A DNA stretch of 64,000 bases, taken from Stenotrophomonas rhizophila. Its GTDB lineage: Bacteria; Pseudomonadota; Gammaproteobacteria; Xanthomonadales; Xanthomonadaceae. Below are positions 8,373 to 19,985 of the stretch, one piece after another. Numbering within the stretch: position 1 is the first letter of the stretch; each line of letters opens with the position of its first letter. The stretch lies in assembly GCF_003751305.1 (NCBI RefSeq), contig NZ_RJKV01000002.1, forward strand, positions 1,116,001 to 1,180,000, in the 5' to 3' direction. The notes beneath the pieces were generated by a model. The model saw only the letters and a program-made list of their open reading frames with translations, was not told where the DNA came from and did no database searches. Made by a program: the position numbers and the translations under genes.

Positions 8373-10004
8373 TCAGCCCAGCCCACCGTCATCCACCGAA
8401 TACCCATTCCGTCCGGCCGCCTTGGCCTGGTACAGCGCGGCATCGGCGCCTTCGAAGAAGTGCCGCGGCTCGGTGTTCGCGGTCGGCACGCGCGTGAACA
8501 CGCCGACGGTCACGGTGATATGCGTGGTCGCGCCGCGCCCGGCCGGGATCTCCAGTGCCTGCGCGCGCGCGACCAGATCCTGCACCACCTGGAGGGCGCC
8601 TTCCGGCGTGGTGTCGGGCAGGATCAGCGCGAATTCGTCGCCGCCGAAGCGCGCGGCCATGTCACGGGGGCGGCGGGCATGCGCGCGGATTTCCTGCGCG
8701 ATCCGGCGCAGCACGTTGTCACCGGCCTGGTGGCCGAACTCGTCGTTGTGGCGTTTGAAGTGGTCCACATCGATCAGCACCAGGCTCAATGGCCGCCCGG
8801 TGCGCCGGCCGGCGTCATGCTCGGCCTGCAGGGTCTGCTCGAAGCGCAGCCGGTTGCCCAGTCCGGTGAGGGCATCGCTGTTGGCTTGGCGCCGCCACGC
8901 ACTGACGCGCCACAGCGCCCACGCCAGGATCACCGCCAGCATCCCGGTCAAGGCGGCAGCCGGTGCAAACCACAGGCTGCCGGCGCGCAACAGCACGAAG
9001 CTCAGCAACAGCGTCGATGGCAAGGCGAGCACGCCGCTCAGCCACGCCCGCGGCAGGGTCAGCAACAGGCAGCACAGCGCCACCAGCAACCCGGTAAGCA
9101 CGCTCTGGCCGAGAGGTGCCAACGGCACGATGACCTTGTCGCCCAGCAGCATCGAGGCGACATTGGCCTGGTACTCGCTGCCGCTCATCCAGCGGTCGCG
9201 CGTGGTCGGGGTGAGCAGGCGCGGCGCGATGCCACTGGCGGTCAGGCCGACCAGGACCAGGCGGCCACGCAGCAGCGCCGGGTCGACCTCGCCATTGAGC
9301 ACATCCACGTAGGACAGCTGCGGGAAACGCTCGGGCGGGCCCGCATAGCGCACCCGCACATAGTGGTCGCGCCGCCACTGATACGGCGAATCCAGGCCGG
9401 GACGATCATCGCGCAGCCCGGGCAATGGCCCCGGCGGATCGGCCAGTGCCAAGCCGAGCGCTGGCCAGTGCGGGGAACCGATGCCGGCGGTGAGGAACAG
9501 CCCGCGTGCGACGCCGTCGCTGTCCACCTCGATGTCGCTGTGGCCGAGGCTGGCCGCGTTGGCGGCGATCAGCGGGATCGGCAGCAGCTCCTCGGCCATG
9601 CGCGGGCCACTGGCCGGCGCGGCCACCACCGGCAGCACGACGTGGCCGTTGCGACGGATCGCTGCGGCCAGTTCGGCATCCTGTGTGCTGTCCTGGCGAT
9701 CGGCTTCGGACAGCACCAGGTCCAGCACCACGCGTTCGGCGCGCGCGTCGGTGAGGCGATCCAGCAGACGCGCATGGGTGCCGCGTGGCCACGGCCACTG
9801 GCCGAGCTGCTGCAGGCTGTTGTCGTCGATCGCCACGATCAGCAGGCGCGCATCGGGGGTGTACTCCCAGCCGCCCACGTAAGCATCGTAGACCGCTTCA
9901 TCCTGCTTCCAGAACCACTGCCAGTGGTTGGCCGCCACGGCCAAGGCACCGACCACTGCCGCCAGCGCGATGCGGTGCGGCCAGGGCAGGTGCAGCGGCG
10001 TCAC
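8373..10004 (-). CDS. CHASE2-domain diguanylate cyclase
   Basis: A 543-residue membrane sensor enzyme that should make cyclic di-GMP from two GTP. An N-terminal helix is followed by a periplasmic CHASE2 domain of about 260 residues (containing QLGQWPWPRGTHARLLDRL and ADRQDSTQDAELAAAI). Three closely spaced membrane helices and a cytoplasmic GGDEF domain follow. The active-site loop is intact (RFGGDEFALI). An RPRD sequence five residues before it matches the product-inhibition I-site RxxD. The GTG start at 10004-10002 overlaps the stop of the upstream LysM-FecR gene as GTGA, so I prefer it to the longer frame that begins 54 bases earlier. The translational coupling implies the two proteins work together. 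Confidence 0.9.
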   Translation of the reverse strand: MTPLHLPWPHRIALAAVVGALAVAANHWQWFWKQDEAVYDAYVGGWEYTPDARLLIVAIDDNSLQQLGQWPWPRGTHARLLDRLTDARAERVVLDLVLSEADRQDSTQDAELAAAIRRNGHVVLPVVAAPASGPRMAEELLPIPLIAANAASLGHSDIEVDSDGVARGLFLTAGIGSPHWPALGLALADPPGPLPGLRDDRPGLDSPYQWRRDHYVRVRYAGPPERFPQLSYVDVLNGEVDPALLRGRLVLVGLTASGIAPRLLTPTTRDRWMSGSEYQANVASMLLGDKVIVPLAPLGQSVLTGLLVALCCLLLTLPRAWLSGVLALPSTLLLSFVLLRAGSLWFAPAAALTGMLAVILAWALWRVSAWRRQANSDALTGLGNRLRFEQTLQAEHDAGRRTGRPLSLVLIDVDHFKRHNDEFGHQAGDNVLRRIAQEIRAHARRPRDMAARFGGDEFALILPDTTPEGALQVVQDLVARAQALEIPAGRGATTHITVTVGVFTRVPTANTEPRHFFEGADAALYQAKAAGRNGYSVDDGGLG

Positions 10005-11659
10005 AGCAGCAGCCACAGCAGCAGGGCGCCGCCGCCGGCGCCGTAACAGGTACGGCACGGCAGGGCGATCTGTTGTGTCGGCGAGAACGGACCGGCGTAG
10101 CCGTCCTCGTCGATGTACTGCACGCGGACGTGCAGCGTGCCGCGCCAGGGGCGCTTGAGGGTGACCTCAGGCTGATCCAGTTCGCGATCCAGCAGCGGGG
10201 TGGCAAAGTCCCCACGCCGATCCAGCTGCACGCGGTAGCGCTGGCCTGGTTCGCCGGCCTGCCAGCGCAGCGTCAACTGCCCTTTGGCCGCCTCCGGTGG
10301 CTGCAGTGCGGGATCGACCGGCTTGTCGGTGATGGTCAGCGGCAGCGGCTGACCGAAACGCCCGCGGTCGCCGTTGCGATCCACCGACGCCACGCGCCAC
10401 GCATACTCGCCCGCGGGGAGGTCCAGGACGGGACGCAGGTGGGTGGCGCGGGTGTCCTGTTCGAGCAGGAGATGGAGGAACTGCGGGTCGCGGGCGATCT
10501 GCAGAACGGTCCGCTCGGCGTCGGCGACGCGGGTCCATTCGAAACGCGGCCGTGCGCTGTTGACGGTCTGGCCGTGCAGCGGGCGTACGGTCAGCGGGGC
10601 GATCGGCTGGTCACGGACCTGGAAGTCCTGCCCGGCATCCCGTCCTTCCACCTGTTCGGCACTGACCGCCCGCACCAGCACGCGCAGATCGCCCGGCGGC
10701 AGGTCGGGCAGGGTGAGCGCCGTGGTGTCGGTATCGCGGGCGAACAGCAGCACCTCCGGTTGGTCGGCGCGGACCACTTCCACCCGGTAGCCAACGGCAT
10801 CCGGCACCGGCTGCCAGGCCAGCGCAGCGGGCAGGGTGGCCAGCCGCTGGGGATCGGTCGCCAACACGGGGGCTGGCAGCAGCGCTTCCAGATCGGCCGG
10901 GCGCGCATGGCGCGACGGGCTGCGCGTGGCCTGGCCGTGGGTGACCAGGCGCTGGCCGCGGCGGTTGCCGACCTGCACGCGGCCTTCCAGTACCTCGGTG
11001 GCCGCGCCACGGCCGTCCTGGCCGGCGCTGACCCGGAATACGGTGCCGCGTACGCTGCTGGTCGCGGTGGGCGCGTCGATGATGTAGCGCGACGCCGGGC
11101 CGCTGGCGGGGGTCACGCGGTTGCTGGCACGGCCTTGTTCCAGGCGCAGGCGGGTATCGACCATGCCGGTGCGCCCATAGCGGCTGAGCTGGTCGAAGCG
11201 CAGCCGGGACTGCTCGCGCAGCTGCAGGCGTGAATCATCGGCGAATACCACGGTGACGCTGGCATCGTCGCCGGTGAAAAGTTCCTGGCCGATCCGCAGC
11301 AGATCGCCTTCGGCCACCTCGCGGCGGGGCTGGCCGCCGGTCTGGCTGTGTACCGGGCCCCGCACGGCGAGTACACGCGCCGGCGCAGGCTGGACCTGCA
11401 GCCAGGCCACGGGGAAGCGGAGCTGGCTGCCGGGCGGCAGCCGATAGGGATCGGCGATGCCGTTGTGCGACTGCAGCTGTTCCCAGGCGATGGACGGTTT
11501 CAGATAGCGGGCGCTGAGGTCCCAGATCGTGTCGCCAGGACGCACCCGGTAGGTCCAGTCCTGGGCCAGAACCGGCGCGGCAGACAACATCATGGCGGCC
11601 AGCACCAACAGGCGGGCGGCCATCGGAAAACGGAGGAATCGGGTCAATCTCACGGTCAT
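10001..11659 (-). CDS. LysM and FecR domain exported protein
   Basis: A 552-residue exported protein. A signal peptide (about residues 1-32, ending VLAQ) leads to a LysM peptidoglycan-binding domain (TYRVRPGDTIWDLSARYL, about 36-82). A FecR domain follows (VVFADDSRLQLREQSRLRF through SSVRGTVFRVS, about 110-215), then repeated beta-sandwich segments resembling fibronectin type III modules (RPRFEWTRVADAERTVLQIA, YAWRVASVDRNGDRGRFG). The C-terminus is hydrophobic. LysM-FecR proteins paired with CHASE2 cyclases are a recurring arrangement; the simplest reading is a cell-wall-anchored partner of the CHASE2 sensor. It overlaps the cyclase gene by four bases. A CRP/Clp-like site lies 130 bp upstream. 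Confidence 0.85.
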   Translation of the reverse strand: MTVRLTRFLRFPMAARLLVLAAMMLSAAPVLAQDWTYRVRPGDTIWDLSARYLKPSIAWEQLQSHNGIADPYRLPPGSQLRFPVAWLQVQPAPARVLAVRGPVHSQTGGQPRREVAEGDLLRIGQELFTGDDASVTVVFADDSRLQLREQSRLRFDQLSRYGRTGMVDTRLRLEQGRASNRVTPASGPASRYIIDAPTATSSVRGTVFRVSAGQDGRGAATEVLEGRVQVGNRRGQRLVTHGQATRSPSRHARPADLEALLPAPVLATDPQRLATLPAALAWQPVPDAVGYRVEVVRADQPEVLLFARDTDTTALTLPDLPPGDLRVLVRAVSAEQVEGRDAGQDFQVRDQPIAPLTVRPLHGQTVNSARPRFEWTRVADAERTVLQIARDPQFLHLLLEQDTRATHLRPVLDLPAGEYAWRVASVDRNGDRGRFGQPLPLTITDKPVDPALQPPEAAKGQLTLRWQAGEPGQRYRVQLDRRGDFATPLLDRELDQPEVTLKRPWRGTLHVRVQYIDEDGYAGPFSPTQQIALPCRTCYGAGGGALLLWLLL

Positions 11660-11788
11660 TCACGGCCCTGCAAGGCGGGGCGCAGCCAAGTAGGCCGCCA
11701 TGGCCCAGACCTCATCCTCCCCGATGGATCGCAGCCTCCAGTGGGCCGCGGCGGCATTATTGCCCGGGAGTCGTGCAGGGTTTCTGAA

Positions 11789-11804
11789 CGTGACTCACGT
11801 CACA
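11789..11804. promoter_or_regulatory. Candidate CRP/Clp binding site upstream of the LysM-FecR operon
   Basis: The sequence CGTGA-CTCACG-TCACA matches the CRP/Clp consensus TGTGA-N6-TCACA at nine of ten specified positions. Its centre is about 137 bp upstream of the LysM-FecR start codon, in the only intergenic space that could hold the promoter of that operon. Clp is the CRP-like, cyclic di-GMP-responsive regulator of Xanthomonadaceae. Binding is inferred, not shown. Confidence 0.5.
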
Positions 11805-11873
11805 CATCGAAGTTGCCGGTCTGGGGAGACGGCTTCGTTGGCCAGCGCCCCGGAAGGCGCTGGCCGTGGCCGA

Positions 11874-12737
11874 TCAGAACAGCAGCGAGGCCATCCGGCG
11901 ACGGTACTGGCCGACCAGGTCTTCATCCTCGATCACCTTGAAGGCATCGATCAGCAGTTTGCGCGGGCGGCCCTCGTCGTAGGTGCGGTCCCGGCGCAGC
12001 ATGTCCAGGAACTGCTCCAGCGCGGCGGCGTCCTGTCCGGACAGCAGCAGCTGCACGCCACGCAGATGGCGGGCCTGCAGGTCATCGCCATTGGCCGCGA
12101 TGCGCGCCTCCAGGACCTCGGGAGCCGGGGCTTCCTGCAGGGCGCTGGCGAATTCCAGGCGGGCGCGGGCGCGCACGGCGCGGTCATCGGTGGAGAGGTT
12201 GGCCGGCAGCGCGTCGATCAGGGCGGTGGCCTCGGCGGTGGCGCCGGTCTGCAGCAGGGCCAGGGCCAGGTCGAGCTTGAGCTCTTCCTTGTCCGGCTCG
12301 GCGGCAATCGCCGCGCGCAGCACGTCGACCTGGGCCTGCGGATCCAGCGGCGGCGCCTCCACAGGCGTTGCTTCATCCGGGGCCGCTTCAAGCGGGACCA
12401 CGCCGTGCTGGCTCAGGAACTCGCGCAGCTGACCTTCCGGCACCGCGCCCGGGAAGCCATCGACAATCTGCCCGCCCTTGACCAGGAACACGGTCGGGAC
12501 CGAGCGGATCTGGAAGGCGGCGGCGATCTGCTGTTCTTTGTCGACGTCGACCTTGGCCAGCTCGAAGGCGCCATGGTATTCGCCGGCCAGCTTTTCCAGC
12601 ATCGGTCCCAGGGTCTTGCAGGGGCCGCACCAGGTGGCCCAGAAATCGACCAGCACGGGGGTCTGCAGGGACTTCTGCAGCACCTCGGTCTCGAAGGTCT
12701 CGGTGGTGGCGTCAAACACGTGGGGCAGATCGCTCAT
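11874..12737 (-). CDS. cnoX: Thioredoxin-TPR co-chaperone, CnoX/YbbN family
   Basis: A 287-residue cytoplasmic protein made of an N-terminal thioredoxin domain (about 1-110) and a C-terminal tetratricopeptide region (about 125-285). This is the size and architecture of CnoX (YbbN), a redox-responsive holdase that hands clients to GroEL and DnaK. The active site is a full WCGPC at residues 36-40, whereas the E. coli protein lacks the first cysteine; this version could therefore also act as a disulfide reductase. The TPR-like part is Ala/Leu-rich (LQTGATAEATALIDALPANL; RHLRGVQLLLSGQDAAALEQ). It is a single gene, divergent from the DUF998 gene. Confidence 0.85.
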   Translation of the reverse strand: MSDLPHVFDATTETFETEVLQKSLQTPVLVDFWATWCGPCKTLGPMLEKLAGEYHGAFELAKVDVDKEQQIAAAFQIRSVPTVFLVKGGQIVDGFPGAVPEGQLREFLSQHGVVPLEAAPDEATPVEAPPLDPQAQVDVLRAAIAAEPDKEELKLDLALALLQTGATAEATALIDALPANLSTDDRAVRARARLEFASALQEAPAPEVLEARIAANGDDLQARHLRGVQLLLSGQDAAALEQFLDMLRRDRTYDEGRPRKLLIDAFKVIEDEDLVGQYRRRMASLLF

Positions 12738-12863
12738 GGTTTCAGATCAACGGGAAACTGGAGAGGAAGTGTATGGTGCCGCCCGCGGCCTGACGCAACC
12801 CCACTGGGCGGAATCCGTGCGTAACAGCGACAATGCGGACCTTGTGAACAGGCCGGGTGCAAC

Positions 12864-13475
12864 ATGCTGGAACTCCATCGTTGGGAACGTGCGCTTGGCA
12901 TCGCCGCCGCCGTGTTGTTCGTGGGGGCGGTGATTGGATTTGGCGCGGCGCTGCCGTTGTTCGATCCGATCGGCCACCCGGTCGCGCTGCTGGGTGCGCT
13001 GGGCGTCCCGCATGCGCTGGCCTTCAACCTGCTCGGCTTTGCGCTGCCCGGCCTGCTGGCCAGCCTCGTCGCGCTGCGCCTGCTGCTGCGGGTGCCGCGC
13101 ACCGCGCCATGGTCGATGCGGGTCGGCGCCCAGCTGCTGATGCTGGCCGGGGTCGGCTTCACCGCGATGGGCGTGCTGCCGCTGGATACCAGCGATCTGG
13201 ACAATCCCGCCAGCCAATACCACGCCAGTGCCTGGATGATCTGGGTGCTGGCCTTCGTGCCGGGCGCGGTGATGTCCGGGATCGGCGCGCTGCGGCTGCC
13301 GGCGTGGCGTGCCGTGGGCGCCCTGCATCTGGCGTGCGGGGTGGGCGTGCTGCTGGCCGCGTTTGCGCTGCAGGCCCTGCTGCCGGCCCCGCTGGCCCAG
13401 CGCGTGGCCTTCGGGGTGTGGCTGGTCTGGCTGGTGGCGGTGCTGCCGCTGGCCCCGGCGGCGCGGCGGGGCTGA
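12864..13475 (+). CDS. DUF998 family integral membrane protein
   Basis: A 203-residue, strongly hydrophobic protein with about six predicted helices, beginning MLELHRWERALGIAAAVLFV. It has the features of DUF998: a first loop FDPIGHPVALLGALGVPHA, then a conserved GFTAMGVLPLDTSDLDNPAS loop before the third helix pair and a Trp-containing SAWMIWVLAFVPGAVM segment. The family has no established function. It is a single gene between cnoX (divergent) and leuS. Confidence 0.8.
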   Translation: MLELHRWERALGIAAAVLFVGAVIGFGAALPLFDPIGHPVALLGALGVPHALAFNLLGFALPGLLASLVALRLLLRVPRTAPWSMRVGAQLLMLAGVGFTAMGVLPLDTSDLDNPASQYHASAWMIWVLAFVPGAVMSGIGALRLPAWRAVGALHLACGVGVLLAAFALQALLPAPLAQRVAFGVWLVWLVAVLPLAPAARRG

Positions 13476-13565
13476 GCGCGGGCGGGACGTTGCTGCGCCC
13501 CGGTACGCCGCGCGGCGCGGGGCAGGGGCAGGGGGTGTTCTGCCAATCCCCTGTCAATTCAATGA

Positions 13566-16310
<2,745 letters not shown>

Positions 16311-16427
16311 TCCTGTCGTGCCGACCGGGTGCCTGTGCACCCGGTCTGGTATCAAGTCCTGTTCACGCGGCATCCGGCACGATCACTGCTTGTTGCCGCG
16401 ACCGCCCGGCTCCTACAGACTGTGTCC

Positions 16428-17054
16428 ATGACCCGATTCCTGCTTGCCCTTGTCCTGACCGCGACCCTTGCCGGGTGCGGCTTCCATCTGCGCAACAAGC
16501 TGATGCTGCCGGCCGATACCGCCGCAGTCCAGGTGGTGTCCACCGCGCCCTACAGCGAGCTGGTCAAGCTGCTGCGTCGTGGCCTGCAGGCCTCCGGGGC
16601 ACAGCTGGCCGATCCGGACAGCACGGGCCCGGCCTCGCAGCTGCAGGTGGTGTCCGAGCGTTGGGGCGATCTGCCGATCGCGATCGATGCGCAGGGCCGC
16701 GCCCAGGAATACAGCCTGCGCTACGCGGTGATCTTCATCTTCCGCCGCGAAGATGGCAGTGAGCTGGTGCCGCAGCAGGTGATCGAACTCTCGCGCGACT
16801 ACGTGTCGCCGCCGACCGATGCCACCGGTACCACCACCGAGCGCGAAATCCTCGCCGACGAACTGCGTCGTGAGATGTCGGCCTCGATCATGCGCCGCAT
16901 CGACAGCGTGGTCCGTGCCGAGCTGGAGCACGGCCGTGCCCCGGCCAAGCCGGGTACGACGCCGGTGGAGACGCCGGTTGAGATGCCTGCGGCCACCCCG
17001 GCTTCGACCACGCCGACGCCGGCGGTCCCCGCCGTCGTCCCGCAGGGGCGCTGA
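16428..17054 (+). CDS. lptE: LPS-assembly lipoprotein LptE
   Basis: A 208-residue outer-membrane lipoprotein that plugs and matures the LptD barrel for lipopolysaccharide export. The N-terminus MTRFLLALVLTATLAGCGFH has a lipobox LAGC with the acylated Cys at residue 17, directly followed by GFHLR, the LptE/RlpB signature. The mature domain shows the expected SELVKLLRRGLQASGAQLA and REILADELRREMSASIMRRI segments. The C-terminal tail of about 35 residues is Pro/Thr/Ala-rich and probably disordered. It sits 117 bp after leuS and before holA, the canonical position for lptE. Confidence 0.95.
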   Translation: MTRFLLALVLTATLAGCGFHLRNKLMLPADTAAVQVVSTAPYSELVKLLRRGLQASGAQLADPDSTGPASQLQVVSERWGDLPIAIDAQGRAQEYSLRYAVIFIFRREDGSELVPQQVIELSRDYVSPPTDATGTTTEREILADELRREMSASIMRRIDSVVRAELEHGRAPAKPGTTPVETPVEMPAATPASTTPTPAVPAVVPQGR

Positions 17055-17085
17055 GCCCGGTCCGCCCGCGGATCGGCCTGCCCGG

Positions 17086-18123
17086 ATGGAACTGCGCCCC
17101 GAACAGCTTGCCAGCCAACCGGCCAGCCAGCCGTTGGCCCCGGTCTACCTGATCGCCGGCCCTGAGACCCTGCGCGTGCTCGAAGCTGCCGATGCGGTGC
17201 GGGCGCGGGCGCGTGCCGATGGCGTCAACGAGCGCGAAGTCTTCGATGCCGATGGCCGTGACTTCGACTGGCACCAGCTCGACGCCAGCTTCAATGCGCC
17301 CAGTCTGTTCAGTGCCCGACGCCTGATGGAACTGCGGCTGCCCAGCGGCAAGCCGGGCAAGGAAGGCGCCGAGGTGATCAGCCAGTTCTGTGCCAATCCG
17401 GCGCCGGACGTGATCCTGCTGATCACCTGCAACGAATGGAGCAAGGCCCACCAGACCAAGTGGGCCGATGCGGTGGGCCGCGCCGGGGTGATCTCGGTGG
17501 CCTGGGCGATCAAGCCGCATGAGCTCACCGAGTGGATCGAGCGCCGCCTGCGCGGCAAGGGCCTGCGCGCCGATCCCCAGGCCGTGCAGCGCCTGGCCGA
17601 GCGGGTGGAAGGCAATCTGCTCGCCGCCGCGCAGGAAATCGACAAGCTGGCCCTGCTGGCCGATGGCCAGACTTTGGACGTGGACACGATGGAGTCGCTG
17701 GTGGCCGATGCCGCCCGCTATGACGTGTTCCGTCTGGTTGAAGCGACCTTCTCCGGCCAGCCCGCCGCCGTCCTGCGGATGATCGCCGGCCTGCGTGCCG
17801 AGGGTGAAGCGGTGGCTGCACTGACCCCGATCGTGATCCGCGAGCTGCTGTCCACGGCCGGTCTGGCGCGGGTGCAGGCGCGCGGCGGCAACCTGGCGGC
17901 GGAGATGAAAAGCCGCGGCATCTGGGAATCGCGGCAGGCGCCGTTCAAGCGCGCGCTGCAGCGCCATCCCGAGGTCAAACGCTGGGAGCGCTTCGTGGCC
18001 GAGGCCGGGCTGGTGGACCGCATTGCCAAGGGGCGCGCTGACGGCGATGCCTGGCTGGCGCTGGAACGGCTGCTGATCGCCGTGTCCGAAGCCCGCGCCG
18101 TGCGCCTGCTCGCCCGGGCCTGA
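17086..18123 (+). CDS. holA: DNA polymerase III subunit delta
   Basis: A 345-residue subunit of the clamp-loader complex that opens the beta sliding clamp. The N-terminus MELRPEQLASQPASQPLAPV and the following YLIAGPETLRVLEAADAVR match the HolA nucleotide-binding-like domain. The conserved EREVFDADGRDFDWHQL, LFSARRLMELRLPSGKPGK and RVEGNLLAAAQEIDKLALLA stretches follow, in family order. The length agrees with HolA of other Gammaproteobacteria. It begins 31 bp after lptE and is followed after four bases by nadD, consistent with one operon. Confidence 0.95.
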   Translation: MELRPEQLASQPASQPLAPVYLIAGPETLRVLEAADAVRARARADGVNEREVFDADGRDFDWHQLDASFNAPSLFSARRLMELRLPSGKPGKEGAEVISQFCANPAPDVILLITCNEWSKAHQTKWADAVGRAGVISVAWAIKPHELTEWIERRLRGKGLRADPQAVQRLAERVEGNLLAAAQEIDKLALLADGQTLDVDTMESLVADAARYDVFRLVEATFSGQPAAVLRMIAGLRAEGEAVAALTPIVIRELLSTAGLARVQARGGNLAAEMKSRGIWESRQAPFKRALQRHPEVKRWERFVAEAGLVDRIAKGRADGDAWLALERLLIAVSEARAVRLLARA

Positions 18124-18127
18124 GCCC

Positions 18128-18793
18128 ATGGGCCTTCGCATCTACTACGGCGGGACCTTCGATCCGGTCCACCTGGGCCACCTGGCCATTGCCCGTGCCG
18201 CCCGCGACCAGCTGCAGGTTGCCGTGCGCCTGTTGCCCGCCGCCGATCCGCCGCACCGCGCTGCCCCCGGCGCCGATGCCGGCCAACGTCTGGCGATGCT
18301 GGCGCTTGCCATCGGTGAGGAGCCGGGCCTGCTGGTGGACCGGCGCGAGCTGGACCGGGCCGAGCGCACCCCGGGCGTGCCGTCCTATACCGTTGATACC
18401 CTGCGCGAGCTGCGCGCCGAACTGGGCCCGCGCCAGCCGATCGCCTGGCTGGTCGGCGCGGACAGCCTGTTGGCCCTGCCCAGCTGGCACGAGTGGACGT
18501 TGTTGTTCGAGCTGGCGCATTTCATCGTCGCCGACCGCCCGGGCAGCCCCTTGGCCGACACGCTGGACCCGCTTCTGGCGCAGGCCCTGGAAGGGCGGTG
18601 GGCCCGTCATGAGCGCGAGCTGTTCAACGCGCCGGGTGGGCGCCTGCTGCGCCTGCAGGCCCCGCTGCGCGAGGAATCGGCCACCGCCGTGCGTACGCAG
18701 ATCCAGGCCGGTGGCCCTTGGCAGCGGCTGCTGCCCGAGCCGGTGGCCGGCTACATCCTCGATCACCGCCTGTACGGCGCGACACCGTCGTGA
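18128..18793 (+). CDS. nadD: Nicotinate-nucleotide adenylyltransferase
   Basis: A 221-residue cytoplasmic enzyme that adenylylates nicotinate mononucleotide in NAD synthesis. The nucleotidyltransferase signature is present at once: YYGGTFDPVHLGHLAIAR contains GGTFDPxHxGH. Downstream are SYTVDTLRELRAELGP, WLVGADSLLALPSWHEWTLL and the C-terminal ISSxR-type segment, here REESATAVRTQI, somewhat diverged from the usual. It follows holA by four bases and precedes rsfS, a conserved grouping. The start ATG lies at the family-typical position. Confidence 0.95.
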   Translation: MGLRIYYGGTFDPVHLGHLAIARAARDQLQVAVRLLPAADPPHRAAPGADAGQRLAMLALAIGEEPGLLVDRRELDRAERTPGVPSYTVDTLRELRAELGPRQPIAWLVGADSLLALPSWHEWTLLFELAHFIVADRPGSPLADTLDPLLAQALEGRWARHERELFNAPGGRLLRLQAPLREESATAVRTQIQAGGPWQRLLPEPVAGYILDHRLYGATPS

Positions 18794-18816
18794 ATACGCG
18801 CGGGCGCGCCGCCCCG

Positions 18817-18822
18817 TATAAT
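18817..18822 (+). promoter_or_regulatory. Possible -10 element for rsfS
   Basis: A perfect TATAAT hexamer lies 29 bp before the TTG start of rsfS, in the short gap after nadD. I see no good -35 hexamer at the usual spacing, so this may be a weak internal promoter or chance. Confidence 0.3.
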
Positions 18823-18851
18823 CGATCCCACATTTATCGAGTTGACCCGCT

Positions 18852-19283
18852 TTGAGCAACCAAGCCCAGCCCCAGACCATCAAGGTCCAACTGCCGAATC
18901 CGGCGCCCTCCGTTCTGCAGCTGCTCGAGTGCGTGCGCGGGGCCACCGAAGAACTGAAGGCCAAGGATCTCGTTGAGATCGACGTTATCGGTCGCTCCAG
19001 CGTCGCCGATTACATGGTGATCGCGTCGGGTACCTCCAGCCGTCACGTCAAGTCGATCGCCGACGAAGTGGTGAAGTTCGCCAAGAAGCTGGGCGTGATG
19101 CCGCTGGGTGTGGAAGGCGAGCGCGAAGCCGAGTGGGTCCTGGTCGATCTGGGCGACGTGGTGGTCCATGTGATGCTGCCGCGCGTGCGCGAGTTCTACG
19201 CGCTCGAGCGCCTGTGGACCGTGGGCGACCAGCCGCCGATCGAACTGCTTGACGATGCGGACGACGACTACGACGCGCGGTAA
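18852..19283 (+). CDS. rsfS: Ribosome silencing factor RsfS
   Basis: A 143-residue protein that binds ribosomal protein uL14 and blocks subunit joining in slow growth. The core matches RsfS well: [20 protein letters not shown], then [30 protein letters not shown] split over the conserved GTSSRHV motif, then [19 protein letters not shown] and [10 protein letters not shown]. The reading frame opens with TTG at 18852; there is no ATG or GTG that keeps the full N-terminus, so TTG is the likely start. It lies between nadD and rlmH as in most Proteobacteria. The acidic tail ([10 protein letters not shown]) is a minor lineage feature. Confidence 0.95.
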   Translation: MSNQAQPQTIKVQLPNPAPSVLQLLECVRGATEELKAKDLVEIDVIGRSSVADYMVIASGTSSRHVKSIADEVVKFAKKLGVMPLGVEGEREAEWVLVDLGDVVVHVMLPRVREFYALERLWTVGDQPPIELLDDADDDYDAR

Positions 19284-19367
19284 TTCCCGCACGTACGGTC
19301 ACGACAACGGCGCCGATGGCGCCGTTGTCTTTTGCGGCGCCACGCAGGGTGTCGGCGGAGGACAGAG

Positions 19368-19838
19368 ATGAAAGCCAAGTTGATCGCCACCGGCGAACGC
19401 GCACCGTCCTGGGTCGCGCAGGGGTTTGCCGAATACCAGAAGCGGCTCTCGCACTGGTTGCCCTTCGAGCTGGTCGAGATCGAGCCCGGCCTGCGTGGCA
19501 AAGGGCGCGATGCGCGCCGCGCGACCGATGACGAAGGCAAGCGTGTGATCGCCGCATTGCCCAAGAATGCCTACGTGGTCGCGCTCGATGTGCCGGGGCG
19601 CCAGCTCAGTTCCGAGCAGCTGGCGCAGCGCCTGGAGCATTGGCGCGGGCAGGGCCGGGACCTGGCCTTCCTGATCGGCGGGCCGGAAGGTCATTCGGCG
19701 GAAGTGTCGGCGATGGCGGACGAGAAATGGTCGCTCGGGCCGTTGACGCTGCCGCACATGCTGGTGCGCCTGGTGGTGGCCGAGCAGCTGTATCGCGCTG
19801 CGGCGATGCTGGCCAACCATCCGTACCATCGCGCGTGA
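19368..19838 (+). CDS. rlmH: 23S rRNA (pseudouridine1915-N3)-methyltransferase RlmH
   Basis: A 156-residue SPOUT-fold methyltransferase that modifies pseudouridine 1915 in helix 69 of 23S rRNA. Typical features are the N-terminus MKAKLIATGERAPSWVAQGF, the AdoMet-binding LAFLIGGPEGHS in the knotted region and the C-terminal LPHMLVRLVVAEQLYRA followed by HPYHR. Its length matches the usual 155-156. The start is set by a GGACAGAG ribosome-binding region just upstream. It is the last gene of the leuS-rlmH block; the tRNA-Asn follows on the same strand. Confidence 0.97.
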   Translation: MKAKLIATGERAPSWVAQGFAEYQKRLSHWLPFELVEIEPGLRGKGRDARRATDDEGKRVIAALPKNAYVVALDVPGRQLSSEQLAQRLEHWRGQGRDLAFLIGGPEGHSAEVSAMADEKWSLGPLTLPHMLVRLVVAEQLYRAAAMLANHPYHRA

Positions 19839-19857
19839 AATAGTTGTCGCCGAACAG

Positions 19858-19886
19858 GTTACATCTCGCGAAAAACGGGCTACAAT
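19858..19886 (+). promoter_or_regulatory. Promoter of tRNA-Asn
   Basis: GTTACA (19858-19863) and TACAAT (19881-19886) are separated by 17 bases and match the -35 and -10 consensus at four and five of six positions. The predicted start is within a few bases of the 5-prime end of the tRNA. A GC-rich discriminator (GCGCACCCC) follows, typical of stable-RNA promoters under stringent control. Confidence 0.6.
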
Positions 19887-19895
19887 GCGCACCCC

Positions 19896-19972
19896 GCCCG
19901 AATAGCTCAGCCGGTTAGAGCACTTGACTGTTAATCAGGGGGTCGTTGGTTCGAGTCCAACTTCGGGCGCCA
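19896..19972 (+). tRNA. tRNA-Asn (anticodon GTT)
   Basis: A complete 77-nt cloverleaf with an encoded CCA. The acceptor stem GCCCGAA pairs with TTCGGGC. The D arm starts AGCTCAG, the anticodon loop reads CTGTTAA with anticodon GTT, and the T arm has GGTTCGAGTCC. The discriminator base is G, as expected for tRNA-Asn. It lies between rlmH and a strong terminator and is transcribed away from rlmH. Confidence 0.98.
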
Positions 19973-19985
19973 AGATTCGAGAAAA

